64,000 nucleotides of DNA from Diadophis punctatus similis (lineage: Eukaryota > Chordata > Lepidosauria > Squamata > Dipsadidae), in contig JALIGW010000016.1 of the NCBI GenBank assembly GCA_023053685.1, forward strand, positions 10,442,501 to 10,506,500, in the 5' to 3' direction. Numbering within the stretch: the stretch's first letter is position 1; each line of letters starts with the position of its first letter. A program made the translations under genes and the position numbers. The notes below the pieces were generated by a model. The model was not told where the DNA came from, made no database searches, and saw nothing but the letters and a program-made list of their open reading frames with translations. Shown piece by piece: positions 45,746 to 56,705 of this stretch.

Positions 45746-46694
45746 TGTAAAGGATGTGAGCCAGGTCTTTTACCTCTGCCGCTCTGCAAATGCATAGATA
45801 TTATGTGAAAGAACATTTGATATGTGTCCATCCAAGGAGCTAAAGGTTTTGTAGATACCAGATCTGATCACAAACCCTAATAAACTGTAACTTGTAACTG
45901 TAATGTGATCCTTTCAATGCAGGAATTCGAGGACCACGGTCTTCCGATCAGCCAAGATCTCCATCTTCTAGGGACTGTTTCTCCTTGCACTTCACCTTAG
46001 AACTGTCAAGCTCTTACCAGTGAATGCCATCATGCTCCATTCATTTGCTGTACACATGCTAATTGCAGCTTCCTAAGCATTTCCCATTGTTTCTTCAAAT
46101 AGCAGTGCTCTGCCTTCAGTTAGTTGGCTGACAGCTGTGTGAGTTTATCTTTGCCTGCTTAGTGTCAGGTGCGCACTTACCGCTTTCCAGCCTCTTTGAG
46201 GGAGCCTAATTATAGAACTCTCCTTCCTGCTTTCACATTTTCAGTGAAGCAGCTGCATCTCATTTGAACACAATACAAAAATGGCACCTGGGTTTTTTTC
46301 TCCCCAGGGTTAATTTAGATTTCAATCCCCTTCCACTCCTATTTCCTCCCACCCGTTTTCTTTTTTCTTTTTTGCATACACGGTCACTGAAATGAGAGCT
46401 TCAATTGTTGGCTATGGGGTTTCTGTAACACAAGAAGAATGACATCACCAGCTACATCTTCCAGAGTTCATATAGGGGACTAACAACTGAGAAAGATGGT
46501 ACAAGTTGCTGTTTTTATTACCAGCTACTCAGGCCAATTGCTAAAAATTAGGGGAGGTAGAAAAGGCAGCACTTTTGGTTGTTAGATTCTTTGAGCATTC
46601 AGTATTATCTTTCCTACTTACTGTATACCCTGTGCACATGCCAGGAGAAAGCAATCTTCTGGAGGGATAAGAACACACTCAGAAAATAGCTGCC
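45746..46694. other. No gene; possible conserved noncoding stretch
   Basis: Sequence at 45990-46300 is free of recognisable repeats and has balanced composition with CTAATTGCAGCTTCC and similar words; it could be a regulatory element, from composition only. Confidence 0.3.
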
Positions 46695-46696
46695 AT

Positions 46697-46775
46697 AGGA
46701 AGGAAGGAAGGAAGGAAGGAAGGAAGGAAGGAAGGAAGGAAGGAAGGAAGGAAGGAAGGAAGGAAGGAAGGAAGG
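46697..46775. repeat. (GGAA)n microsatellite
   Basis: About 19 uninterrupted GGAA units. Confidence 0.98.
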
Positions 46776-47090
46776 ACTCTTGTTTTCTCTCTACCATCCC
46801 AATAAGATCTTTGTGAAATCTAAAGACATTCCAGGAAATGTGTATAATGCTAGATCCTATTGCTTACTCTGTAGCGTGCAAACATTCTATTTATCTGATT
46901 TTTATTTACTTATTTTTAAGTTAGGGGACAAGGAGCCTGATGGAGAGGTGCAAACTATCTGCATAAATCCTGGATAAATCCTCTATCTGTGCCCACTTTT
47001 GTTCTTCATTTTGGCTTCAGAATCTTCTGCCTATTCCATTCTTAGTTGATTAGCTCTTGTTGGTCAGTACTCAAGTACTGTCAGAGAATA
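46776..47090. other. No gene recognised
   Basis: Unique sequence. Confidence 0.35.
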
Positions 47091-47091
47091 G

Positions 47092-47336
47092 CAATACCAA
47101 TAGCACTTAGACTTACATATTGCTTTACAGTGCTTTACAGCCCTCTCTAAACGGTTTACAGAGTCAGCCTATTGTCCCCCCAACAATTTGGGTCCTCATT
47201 TTATCCACCTTGGAAGGATGGAAGGCTGAGTCAACCTTGAGCCTAGCAAGATTTGAACTACCAAATCGCAGGGAGCGGACAGGCAGCAAAAGTAGCCTGC
47301 AGTATTGCATTCTAACCACTGTGCCACCGTGGTTGT
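47092..47336 (-). mobile_element. Sauria-type SINE, antisense
   Basis: The plus strand reads AATAGCACTTAGACTTACAT, AGCCCTCTCTAAACGGTTTA, CAACAATTTGGGTCCTCATT, GGCTGAGTCAACCTTGAGCC, a B-box complement (GATTTGAAC) and TAACCACTGTGCCACCGTGG. Full length, ending a few bases before a hAT element. Confidence 0.88.
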
Positions 47337-47347
47337 TATACCTAATC

Positions 47348-47919
47348 CAGTGCTTCTCAATTATTTTCTGTTACACCTCCCCCTAGGAAGAAGTAAACAT
47401 TTTGCGCCCCCCCCCAACTCTCCGCCGGGACGATTGTTTGCAATATTCAGCACGTTTTCGCTGAAAAAACTCAAGCGGCTTATCAGCGTGATTGGGGTGT
47501 AATGTGTTTAAGTGACGTCTTAATTTATTTGGCTTCTTGCTGTCCACTGCCAACATTTTTAGACACAGTAAACATACCGGTCTTTCCTCGTCTCCCACTG
47601 TAGTCACAGTGAAGCCAAGCGCTACATAAGCTTTGTCATATTTCCTCGCCTTAGCTTTCAGGAGACTTTCGTTTGTCTCATTATCTCCGTCTCTCTCCTC
47701 CTTTCTTTTCATCCCTGTTAAATATTTTTTCCATGGTGTCTCTTAAGGGTTTGTTATCTGCACTTCATATATCCTGCTCTGTGCTGTGTGCTATTGTTCG
47801 GTGCTAAAAACCCCTACTCCCTGTGGCAAAAAATAGCATGTTCCCTGGGGTCATGCGCCCCCCCTGACATCGCTCCGCATGCCCCCAGGGGGGGCCACCC
47901 CATTATTTGAGAAGCACTG
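47348..47919. mobile_element. hAT deletion derivative carrying a transposase fragment
   Basis: 572 bp with termini CAGTGCTTCTCAATTATTTT and CATTATTTGAGAAGCACTG, flanked by exact ACCTAATC duplications (47340-47347, 47920-47927). Unlike the other hAT-type elements here it keeps coding sequence: the N-terminal zinc finger of a hAT transposase on the minus strand. The catalytic domain was lost by internal deletion. Confidence 0.96.
47383..47712 (-). pseudogene. BED-type zinc finger, N-terminal fragment of hAT transposase
   Basis: 109 codons with a basic start (MKRKEERDG), then YDKAYVALGFT, then the finger CLLC (C-x2-C) with KPNKLRRHLNTLHP supplying the paired histidines, a BED/C2H2 layout typical of hAT transposases and of ZBED/SCAND3-like host proteins derived from them. 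The frame ends in GGGRKMFTSS as it runs into the left end of the element. The RNase-H-like catalytic part is absent. Uninterrupted over 330 nt, so insertion is fairly recent or selection is weak. Confidence 0.85.
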
Positions 47920-47927
47920 ACCTAATC

Positions 47928-49398
47928 TCATACCACCTGTGGTGACTGCACTGGGGAGACCAATTCCATTGCTCTCTTGGTATTCCCAATGTGTTATTTC
48001 CAGATGGATTCAGACTACAATTCTCAGAATCCTAATCTTTATCCATGTTAGAGGAAAAGCACAGGTTCATTTTGTGTGTTATGGGTGTCAATTTTGGGAC
48101 TGGAGGCTCTACCTACGGTACTTCATGCCTTAGTCATCTCCAGATAAGTTAATGTAATATAGGGTTGTCTTTGAAGCACATAAAAGTTGCCACTGGTCCA
48201 AAATAGCAGTTTCTGTGCTACTAGGATTCATAAGAATGTCTTATCAAGTTTTCAGAGCTTGCTTTTATCTAGTATTTTCAGTGTTAGGTAGGATAATCTT
48301 GGCCAATCTGTATTCTGTTTTCAATAAACCCCTTGCACTGGTTGTATTATTAATTTATGACAGACGCCACTCATTGTGTGGTAAGTAATTATAAAAGTTA
48401 CAACCAACAGAGCACAGAATATGGCCTGTGGATTAATGCTATTTGCAAGTATTTCATTGAATTGGGGACAGAAAAGTCTGGGATGTTATTAATTTAGAAA
48501 GGTGGCTTACTAGAGATACAAATAATAGGTTTTTACAAAATTTAAAAGGAAATTTGACTTGAAGCTGATTCTGTCAAATCTTTGTACCCAACTGAAAAGT
48601 GACAACAAATTCTCAAATCAAATTTTAGGTTCCTCCATTATTTTAACCATATTTAACCATGCATATTCTCAAAATCCGTTTCTGTACATTGATTCACGAT
48701 ATCAAATCAGTTCAATGCGTCAGTCTCAATTTTCTAAATTGATTAAATGGATGAATCAGAGCAGATTAGTGATCCAAATCAAGGCAACCATTTAAAATGT
48801 ATAGGACCTGATTTATACACCCCAGTAATAAACTACATTGCATTCAGTGAGTTCAGTTGCTTACTGTTAATCTTCTAGAGAAATAATGTGCATTTACTTC
48901 AAAGCATGTTATAATCTGTAATTGAAATTTGCATTTAGAACTTTCTCCAGCACTGCAGTGTTTATGCGATTTCACTTAAAGAGAATTGTTTTTTCAACGT
49001 AGCACTAAACTTCATTATTTAAAATAACTTAATTTCTTTACTTACCACAAACCAAAATCATTAGCATAAGAAGATAACACTTTCACAAATGTACTTGCTA
49101 GGAAAAGACAGATGCTACCAGTTTTCATAGTACCTTTGAAGTAATCAAATTTGCATTTGCAGCCTAACTATATGTTAGCACTGCAGTTCAGTGTTAAATA
49201 CAATTACTTTTAAAATAATACACAAAATAACTATGTTTAACTGTATCACTGTAATGGAATATGCACATAGAGAAGGGGGGGAGAATTCTGGCTAGAGCAT
49301 TTTGGTTTCCTAGGGTGGCAGGATATTCCAAAGAGAAGCCCAAAATAAGAGACTGCCCAGTCTGAATTGAATGGAGAAGGGAGGATGAGGTTCAGGAT
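47928..49398. other. No gene; long repeat-free AT-rich stretch
   Basis: One of the longest stretches without recognisable repeats. 48870-49200 holds ATTTGCAT-like octamer words (TTTGCATTTGCAG, AATTTGCATTTAGAAC) and TTAAAATAAC runs. It might include conserved noncoding sequence. No coding exon seen. Confidence 0.35.
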
Positions 49399-49406
49399 AG
49401 TCACAT

Positions 49407-49820
49407 CAGGGGCGGGTTGCTCACTTACCTCGCTGCCGGAGCCATGCGTGCGCATCTCCACGCTTGGGGGGGGCTCGCTATGCGCACGCGCCCCCTCGCA
49501 CAATTTTGCTTCTGCGCATGTGCGGAAGCAAAATCGCGCCAAAATCTTGCGAGAGGACGCGCGAGAGAGAGAGATTTTGGTGCAATTTTGCTTCCCGCGC
49601 ATGCGCAGATGCAAAATCTCATTGAAATCTCGTGCGCGCGTCCCCTTGCGAGATTTCAGTGCGATTTTGCTTCTGCGCATGCGCAAATCGACCCAAAATC
49701 ACCCCAAGAAAATGGCGACGCGCCAGGTGGACCGGCAGAGAGGGCTCCGGAGCGGTTGTGCAATCAGCTGCCCCCTACCGGAGCTGTGCATTGGACAGCT
49801 CCAGCAGGAACCCACCTCTG
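49407..49820. mobile_element. GGTGGGTT-family hAT-like element with GC-rich internal repeats
   Basis: CAGGGGCGGGTTGCTCACTT to CAGGAACCCACCTCTG, flanked by exact AGTCACAT (49399-49406, 49821-49828). The interior repeats a unit with TTTTGCTTCTGCGCATGCGC in both orientations, so it can fold and yields several overlapping GC-rich open frames (up to 169 codons) that are not genes. Confidence 0.93.
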
Positions 49821-49835
49821 AGTCACATCCTAGAA

Positions 49836-49969
49836 CACAGGTGTCAAACCCGCCACATCACGTTGCCATCACGTGACATATTGCAATGTTTTTTCCCTTC
49901 ACAGAGCTGGGGTAGGTATGGCTTGTGCATGACACATCTGGCCTGCAGGCTGCCAGTTTGATGTCCTTG
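49836..49969. mobile_element. Short hAT-like element (TATCAAACTC-related ends)
   Basis: CACAGGTGTCAAACC to GCCAGTTTGATGTCCTTG, flanked by exact TCCTAGAA (49828-49835, 49970-49977). Its left duplication overlaps the right duplication of the preceding element by one base. Confidence 0.88.
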
Positions 49970-49977
49970 TCCTAGAA

Positions 49978-50355
49978 CTTCTTGGGATATATCTATGTGG
50001 TTGGAAGGTTGCAGCTTTAATCTGGTGAGGTTCTGTATATTAGGTGTAAGCAAATAAAGATCTGGCCTCATTTGGATTTCATGGTGTCATCTTTGGGCTT
50101 TGAACTGACAAACACCTTCATTAACTAGATGCCATTTTATTCAACTTCATTGAAGAACTCACCGATTATTCCCCTCCAAGATTCCTTAAGAATTCAAGTA
50201 GCCATATTCAGTTAGATCAAAATTAAATTGTTTGAACTTGGTTCTCATTGAAAACAATTGATCTAACACCTGATTAATGATTTCAATGAAAATCATTTCA
50301 GCTAATTTAATTCTAGCTCCATCTTAAAACAAAATACTATTACTTATGAAGAATA
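49978..50355. other. No gene recognised
   Basis: Unique sequence. Confidence 0.35.
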
Positions 50356-50357
50356 TT

Positions 50358-51345
50358 GATGGTGCGGTGGCTCAGTGATTAAGACATTAGGCTTGTTGGC
50401 TGGAAAGCCAGCAGCCCAGGTTCAAGACCCAAACACCACACGATGGGGTGAGCTCCCATCCTAGCCTCAGCTCCTGCCAAGCTACCAATTCGAAAGCATG
50501 CAAATGCAAGTAGATAAATAGGTACAACTTTGGTGGGAAGGTAACAGTGCTCTGTGATATCATGCTGGCCACATGACTGCAGAAATGTTTTCGGACAGCG
50601 TTGATTCAATGGCCTTAAAATGAAGATGAGCACCATCCCTACTGTCGGTGATGTTCTGCCCCAGAGCCGAGCCCACCAATAATTATGTACACACAAACGT
50701 CCAAACACAGTTTGTTTTAGTAATTAAAGCAAAGTCTCCTAATAATTTCTTAGGAGCGTAATAAGCAAAAGAAAGGCAGAAGTTATTCTGTTCAGAAACC
50801 CAGCTGTTAATATACTATCTTAACAGCTGGTCAAAGTCCAAGAGGTAATTGGCAAGTCTTACTGTACTTGGCACAAGTCCTGGAATTAGAAAATGCAAGA
50901 AACAAGATCCGTGCTGGAATGCAAACTGGAGTCACAGAAGTCAAGATTTAGAAGTGACGTTGTTTCCTGCAACTAGGCTCAGCCTAGTTAGGTTAGGACT
51001 TAAGTAGTCTAAGGGCATGGCCAATTAGCCTGCAGCTCTACTCTCGAGGAGACCTCCTCCTGCGTAGCCACTCTTGCCTTCTAACAGCCCTGCATGCCCT
51101 AGCATCGAGAAGAAGAGGCTCCTCCTCTTCTTCTGCATCACTCATGTGCACCTCATGAGGTGCAGAAGGCCCTGGTTGACTTTCAGCCTCTGGCACCTAG
51201 TCCTCTCCAACCTCCTTGCTATCGGACTCAGGTGCCAGGTGCACGGGGCGATGGTATTGTGCCCACAACCACCATGACCAGCTGCGGGGGACGCGGGCAG
51301 GCCACAACAGGCGATGACTAGTAGAGTAAAATCCACAGGGACTCC
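50358..51345 (+). mobile_element. tRNA-derived SINE split by an LTR
   Basis: Head ATGGTGCGGTGGCTCAGTGA, B-box-like GGTTCAAGACCC, then TGGTGGGAAGGTAACAGTGC and GCAGAAATGTTTTCGGACAG. After CTGTCGGTGA it stops, and it resumes past the LTR with TGACTAGTAGAGTAAAAT, the expected SINE 3' end. Confidence 0.8.
50652..51309 (-). mobile_element. Solo LTR candidate inside a SINE
   Basis: 658 bp starting TGTTCTGCC and ending CCACAACA (TGTT/AACA inverted ends), with flanks GGTGA (50647-50651) and GGCGA (51310-51314), 4 of 5 identical. The SINE continues on both sides, which independently fixes the insertion. On the minus strand a CTACTTAAGTCCTAA promoter-like segment and an A/T-rich 3' part favour that orientation, but only weakly. 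No internal coding sequence. Confidence 0.75.
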
Positions 51346-51704
51346 TTTTTTATGAAGAATATTAGGATTTGAAAGTCCTAATAGATTCAAGTCAAATGAA
51401 CTAGAACTACTGATCATATCCACTTGGAAGATAATTCCAAAGGATTTATTATTCCAGAAACAGTATTTATTCTAGACTTACAGTTTGGATATTGAAAGGA
51501 ATTCTGCCACTGAACCTGAATGTGGCAATTTTGCTTCCAGCTGATCTATGGCAGGAATCCCAGGTGTCAAGTCCAACTAGCATATGTCTTGTTATGGAAA
51601 GATACACAGTGGAGAATTATTCTTCAGCTGCTGTTTATGTTTTGTGTTCAACTGAATTTTTAATTGGGATTCCAATATGATTGCATAACTACTGTTTTTA
51701 TTTA
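51346..51704. other. No gene recognised
   Basis: Unique sequence. Confidence 0.35.
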
Positions 51705-51880
<176 letters not shown>

Positions 51881-52515
51881 GTTTGGATTAACTTCCTAAA
51901 GATACAGTCATAATTCAAGCAAAGCAAAACCCTCTACAGAGAAACATGCATCTCTCCTGTGCTTCCTGAAATGACTATAAGAATTCCCTCTGTAAGTAAG
52001 TTGGCTAATCTAAACCCACCCAGGTTGGCACAAAGTTTTTTTTAGAGAGACACTTAAAATAAAAATACCTGGCATCATCCATTCCACAGTTGCATGTTGC
52101 AATTATTTCACATGCTATTCAACTTCCTGCTGTTTAGGAGAAAATTATCTTGCCAGACAACATGACCAGTGGCAACATATTAATTATATTATTTGTTGCT
52201 CTATTTGTTGCTCTTTCAGTATAATTGAGTTAAAACAAGCCTGTGATTTTAATTAGGTAATGACTTTTGGGCAGTCTGATACTTGAAAAGTTCCCACCAA
52301 AGACATGCTGCTTTTTAGCTAAAGCTAAGATTTCTTTTTCTTTGTTTGGTAATTAATGTATTTATTGATCTCTAATTGCCTGGCAATTTGTACCTATGTT
52401 TCATTAATTCTTGGAGAATTTATATTCATTCTCTTCTATGGGATTTGTCCATCTTTTAGTCATTAGTGTAAGTAGATTAAGCTCAGATGACCAGAATCAG
52501 CAGGTACTGAATGCT
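51881..52515. other. No gene; possible conserved noncoding stretch
   Basis: Repeat-free. 52080-52330 is rich in homeodomain-like TAATTA words (ATTAATTATATT, TTTTAATTAGGTAATG). Candidate regulatory sequence on composition only. Confidence 0.3.
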
Positions 52516-52521
52516 GTATAT

Positions 52522-52866
52522 CAGGGGTATCAAACTCAAGGCCCAGGGGCCAGATGTGGCCTGCAGGGTGCTTAGATCTGGCCTAAGCCTGGAAACAGTG
52601 AAGATCCAGCCAGTAGTGCTTCTGCCAGTGAAAACGGAGCACGGGAGGGCCACATGTGCCCCCTCCCGAGCTCCGTTTTCGCTGGCAGAGGGTTGCAGGA
52701 GGCCATTGCAGCCAGAAAGAGAGATTGTGAGGGCTGCATACGCCCCCTCTGAGCTCTGCTTTCACTGGCAGAAGGTTGCAGGAGGCCATCACACGCCCAC
52801 CCTGTTCCCCCAAGGTCAAACACAACCCTGATGCGGCCCTCAATGAAATTGAGTTTGACACCCCTG
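52522..52866. mobile_element. Non-autonomous hAT-like element (TATCAAACTC family)
   Basis: CAGGGGTATCAAACTCAAGG to GAGTTTGACACCCCTG, flanked by exact CTGTATAT (52514-52521, 52867-52874). Contains two GCAGGAGGCCAT units. Best-preserved member of the family in the window. Confidence 0.95.
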
Positions 52867-52937
52867 CTGTATATAAAAGAAGCAGTCAGATTTTCCAAAT
52901 TTGTTCTCCTCTTCCTCAGAGACAGGAGTTTTAGATA

Positions 52938-53029
52938 AATACCGTCCCTGTCCTAATGTTCCCTTTTATTCGTATTCATTTCATGTATTCAAATCATGTT
53001 TATATTTATATATATTATCTAATACGTGC

Positions 53030-53032
<3 letters not shown>
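52938..53032 (+). mobile_element. Rex/CR1-like LINE 3' end
   Basis: CCGTCCCTGTCCTAATGTTC, TTATTCGTATTCATTTCATG and ATTATCTAATACGTGC match 36.22-36.30 kb. It then passes into a GATA/GAGA-type array. Confidence 0.8.
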
Positions 53033-53092
<60 letters not shown>

Positions 53093-53133
53093 CAGAGACA
53101 GAGACAGAGACAGAGACAGAGACAGAGACAGAG
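53033..53133. repeat. (GA)n and (CAGAGA)n microsatellite
   Basis: GA units to about 53074, then about ten CAGAGA hexamers; it starts at the 3' end of a LINE fragment. Confidence 0.97.
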
Positions 53134-53484
53134 AGCAAGCAATGCAAGCTACAACTTTCTTTTCAGGGTCAGCTTCAGGAGCTAAGAGAAAGTGCTCCTA
53201 ACTGAAGGTTGTAATCTATGGAAGTCAGTCAGAGGTTATTCTGGAGAAGCTACCTGGAGAAGCAAGCTGTGAGAATTTCTCCATTCTGAAAAGTGAAAGT
53301 TGTAGGCAAGGGTTTGTAAATAGAGTCTTTTATTTTAAAGGAATGCTCTTCTGCTTTATGGATTCTGATATTTTGAACATGACTGGTAATTGATTTAAAG
53401 GATTTGTCTCTGGGTTTTGCATCAGAGGTTTATCGTTTTTGTGCAAATCTCATTCTTTTGTTCTATCTTAGATCCCACTCATCT
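53134..53484. other. No gene recognised
   Basis: Unique sequence. Confidence 0.35.
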
Positions 53485-53492
53485 CTCCAATC

Positions 53493-53787
53493 CAGGGGTA
53501 AAATCCAGCAGGTTCTGACAGGTTCTTGAGAACTGATAGCGGAAATTTTGAGTAGTTCGGAGAACCAGCAAATACCACCTCTGGCTGGAGATTTTGCAAT
53601 ATCCTTCCCCCAGGAGTGGGGAGAGAATGGGGATTTTGCAGTATCCTTCCCCTGGAGTGGGGTGGGAATGGAGATTTTGCAGTATCCTTCCCCTGCCACG
53701 CCCACCAAGCCACGCCCACCAAGCCATGCCATGCCCACCAAGCCACGCCCACAGAACCAGTAGTAAAAAAATTGGATTTCACCACTG
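53493..53787. mobile_element. GGTGGGTT-family hAT-like element
   Basis: CAGGGGTAAAATCCAGCAGG to GATTTCACCACTG, flanked by exact CTCCAATC (53485-53492, 53788-53795). Has three CCTTCCCC-GGAGTGGG units versus two in the 18.8 and 25.3 kb copies. Confidence 0.93.
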
Positions 53788-53795
53788 CTCCAATC

Positions 53796-54705
53796 TGACT
53801 ACTTCAAGAAAAAAGAAAGATGTCCTTGTCCTCTTTTTAGTTTTTAATAAAATTTATCTTTTAAGTCATAAGAGCTATGCTTTGTTTTTAACCTCCTCAG
53901 AAGGAGAGAAATCTGTTGATCTCTGGCATGTTTCAAAGCCATCAGAGCCATACAGTTCAATTTTTCTTAACTTCCTTCTCTTCCTCCTCCTCTTATTAGT
54001 AATTTACTTTTCAGTTCACTAGTAAATTGCTCAGTGTCAGTGGCTTCAAGAAACACTTCATAGCCCATTTATTTGATGCATCCAGGATGTAGAGTTGAAG
54101 GGCATGATCAGAATGCTTGGACCCTTTCTCCATCTGTTCATTACAGGTCAAATTTGGGCTACCAAGTTAGGAAAAGCTGAGCTAGGTGAACAGTCATAAA
54201 TGAAAGTAGCTACCTGCTTTCCTTCCTATGTTCTATGTATTATTTTGCATTATGGAGTTTACTTTATTAACTTCCTAGATAAAGTGCGCTACAATTAGAT
54301 ATACATAATATACCGGTAATTGGATATATTGGATATACATCTGTTTGAATGGGGCTTAAGGTTTAGATTGTTTTACCTTAGTATTGCTGCACTGGTTGAA
54401 GTGTTGAATCAATGATACTTAAGAGTACCAATGTGTCACAAGCATATGCTTTGGTATCTGGTTTATTTGTAACAATGAAGCTTAACTTCCAGCAAGACCC
54501 ATGTGCATTCTCAGGCAATAAAAATGATGTGTTTCAAGTTTCTTTGGTAGTGGCAACTCTGAATGTTGTCTGGAAATGCACCTTTCCTGCCCTATGAAAA
54601 GAAATTATGACTAGGTGAGTGGCTAGAAAGTATTCCAGAATTACGTGCAGAACATGGTAGCTGTTTTATGAGAAGGCCTGTACCCCCTTTCAAAATTCCT
54701 AATAT
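53796..54705. other. No gene recognised
   Basis: Unique sequence. A 61-codon frame at 54412-54597 has no recognisable similarity. Confidence 0.4.
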
Positions 54706-54707
54706 AA

Positions 54708-55645
54708 GATGTCAGGACCTGGATGGGGAGAAACAGACTCAAACTCAACCCCGACAAGACTGAGTGGCTCTGGATATTTCCCCCAAAGGACTATTCTGAC
54801 TGTCCCTCTTTGGTTCTTGGGGGAGAAAAACTAACCCCCTCAGAATGGGTCCGCAATTTGGGAGTTCTCCTAGATCCACAGCTAAAATTAGATCAACACC
54901 TTACAGCTGTGGCTAGGGGAGCCTATGCACAGGTTCACCTGGTGCACCAATTGTGACCATACTTAGAGAAGGAGGCTCTACTCATGGTCACTCATGCCCT
55001 TGTCACCTCTAGACTGGACTACTGTAATGCGCTCTACATGGGACTACCCTTGAAGAGTATCCGGAGACTTCAACTGGTGCAAAATGCGGCTGCGCGTGCT
55101 GTGGTGGGTGTCTCAAGATACACCCATGTAACACCCATACTCCGCCAGCTGCGGTTGCCCATTGGTCTCCAGGTGCAATTCAAGGTGTTGATCATCATCT
55201 TTAAAGCCCTACATAGCTTAGGACCAGGCTACCTCCAGGACTGCATCCTACCTCATACTTCCCTTTGACTGGTTAGGTCCCACAGAGTGGGTCTCCTCCG
55301 GGTCCCATCAGCCAAACAATGCTGACTGGCGGGGCCTAGGGGGAGGGCCTTCTCTGTAGGGGCCCCTATTCTCTGGAACCAACTTCCCCCAGAGATCCGA
55401 ATTATCCCCAACTTGCTGGCCTTCCGAAAAGCCATTAAGACATGGCTCTTCCTGCAGGCGGGGTGATTTTGAGACAACCTCACACCTGATGTCTCCCCCA
55501 TGTATGTATGGTGTTATATGTTTCTTTTAATTGTTTTTAAATTGTTTTTAATGATTTGTTTGGTGTTCCTTAAGATGCTGTACGCCACCCTGAGTCCTTT
55601 GGGAGTAGGGCGGCATAGAAAAACTTCCAAATAAATAAATAAACT
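54708..55645 (+). pseudogene. L2 LINE ORF2 C-terminal part and 3' end
   Basis: Frames encode GRNRLKLNPDKTEWLWIF, WVRNLGVLLDPQLKLDQHL and ARGAYAQVHLVHQL, then a stop at 54955, then LVTSRLDYCNALYMGLPLKS, RRLQLVQNAAARAVVGVSRY, VTPILRQL and LGPGYLQDCILPHTSL, then a stop at about 55268. This is the region after the YADD box in L2 ORF2. The 3' UTR ends GCTGTACGCCACCCTGAGTC and AAATAAATAAATAAA. Stops and one missing codon near LRQLRLPIG show it is dead. Confidence 0.92.
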
Positions 55646-55714
55646 ATTGACCTAAAGAAAAATCTCCCCCCCCCCTCTGCTTGGAAAAATTATCTTCTCC
55701 TGGAAGAAAGAATA

Positions 55715-56103
55715 ACAAAATAACAGAATTGGAAGGGACCTTGATGGTCTTCTAGTCCAACCCCCTGCTCAGGCAGGAAATCCTATACCATCTCAGAAAA
55801 ATGGTTGTCCAATCTCTTCTTAAAAGCCTCCAGTGTTGGAGCACCCACAACTTCTGGAGGAAAGTTATTCCACTGATTAATTGTTTTACTGTCAGGAAAT
55901 TTCTCCTTATTACTAAGTCAGTTTTCTCTTTGATTAGTTTCCATCCATTGCTTCTTGTCCTACCTTGGAGAATAGCTTGACAGCCTTGACTCCTTCTTCT
56001 TTGTGGCAGCCCCTGAGATATCAGAACACTGATATCATATCACACCTAGTCCTTCTTTTCATTAAACTAGACACACCCAATTCCTGCAACTATTCTTCAT
56101 ATG
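55715..56103 (-). mobile_element. CR1-L3 LINE 3' fragment, antisense
   Basis: The plus strand begins AACAGAATTGGAAGGGACCT and reads through CCACAACTTCTGGAGGAAAG and GTCAGGAAATTTCTCCTTAT. The reverse complement encodes the [13 protein letters not shown] C terminus with several indels. Older than the copies at 22 and 38 kb, and without a long microsatellite tail. Confidence 0.87.
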
Positions 56104-56275
56104 TTTATGAAGGAGTAGAAGGAATTTGCCATCTGATCCAGATAAATCAGCCCATTTATTTTTTTTCTTAAGTGGCAGAAATTATTTGGGGATCTATGGT
56201 GAGAGAAGAGTCCAAGCATTCTTGAATGTTGAGAATTTCCTGGAACTTTGATAATCTTGACTTTACTTCCTAGGA

Positions 56276-56697
56276 CAGTGATGGCGAACCTTTTCTTCCT
56301 CGGGTGCCAAAAATGTGCGCCCATGTGCTGTCGCACGCGCATGTGTGCCCACACCCATAATTCAATGCTCTCCACCCCCACGCATGCGCGTGTGACCCCC
56401 ACACACTGCCCCGCCCCCCAAGCATGATGCCCCCTGCTCCCATTTCCTAACTTCCAGTGGGCCTGGTAGGCCCGTTTTTCACCCTCCCCAGGCGCCAGAG
56501 GCTTTCTTGGAGCCTCGGGAGGGCGAAAACGGCCTCCCTTGCCCTCCTGGAGGTCCTCCAGAGGTCAAAAAGCCCTCCCAGAGCCTCAGTGCAAGCCAAA
56601 AATCAGCTGGAGCTGAACTAGGGCAACGGCTCATGTGCCGGCAGATATGGCTCCGTGTGCCACCTGTGGCACGCGTGCCATAGGTTCGCCATCACAG
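56276..56697. mobile_element. hAT-like element (CAGTGATGGCGAACC family)
   Basis: CAGTGATGGCGAACCTTTTC to CATAGGTTCGCCATCACAG, flanked by exact TCCTAGGA (56268-56275, 56698-56705). 422 bp, GC-rich, no transposase. Confidence 0.95.
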
Positions 56698-56705
56698 TCC
56701 TAGGA

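Noticed and set aside
49246..49876. Several overlapping GC-rich frames on both strands (up to 169 codons)
   Set aside because: They follow the palindromic GCGCATGCGC units of a non-coding hAT-like element.
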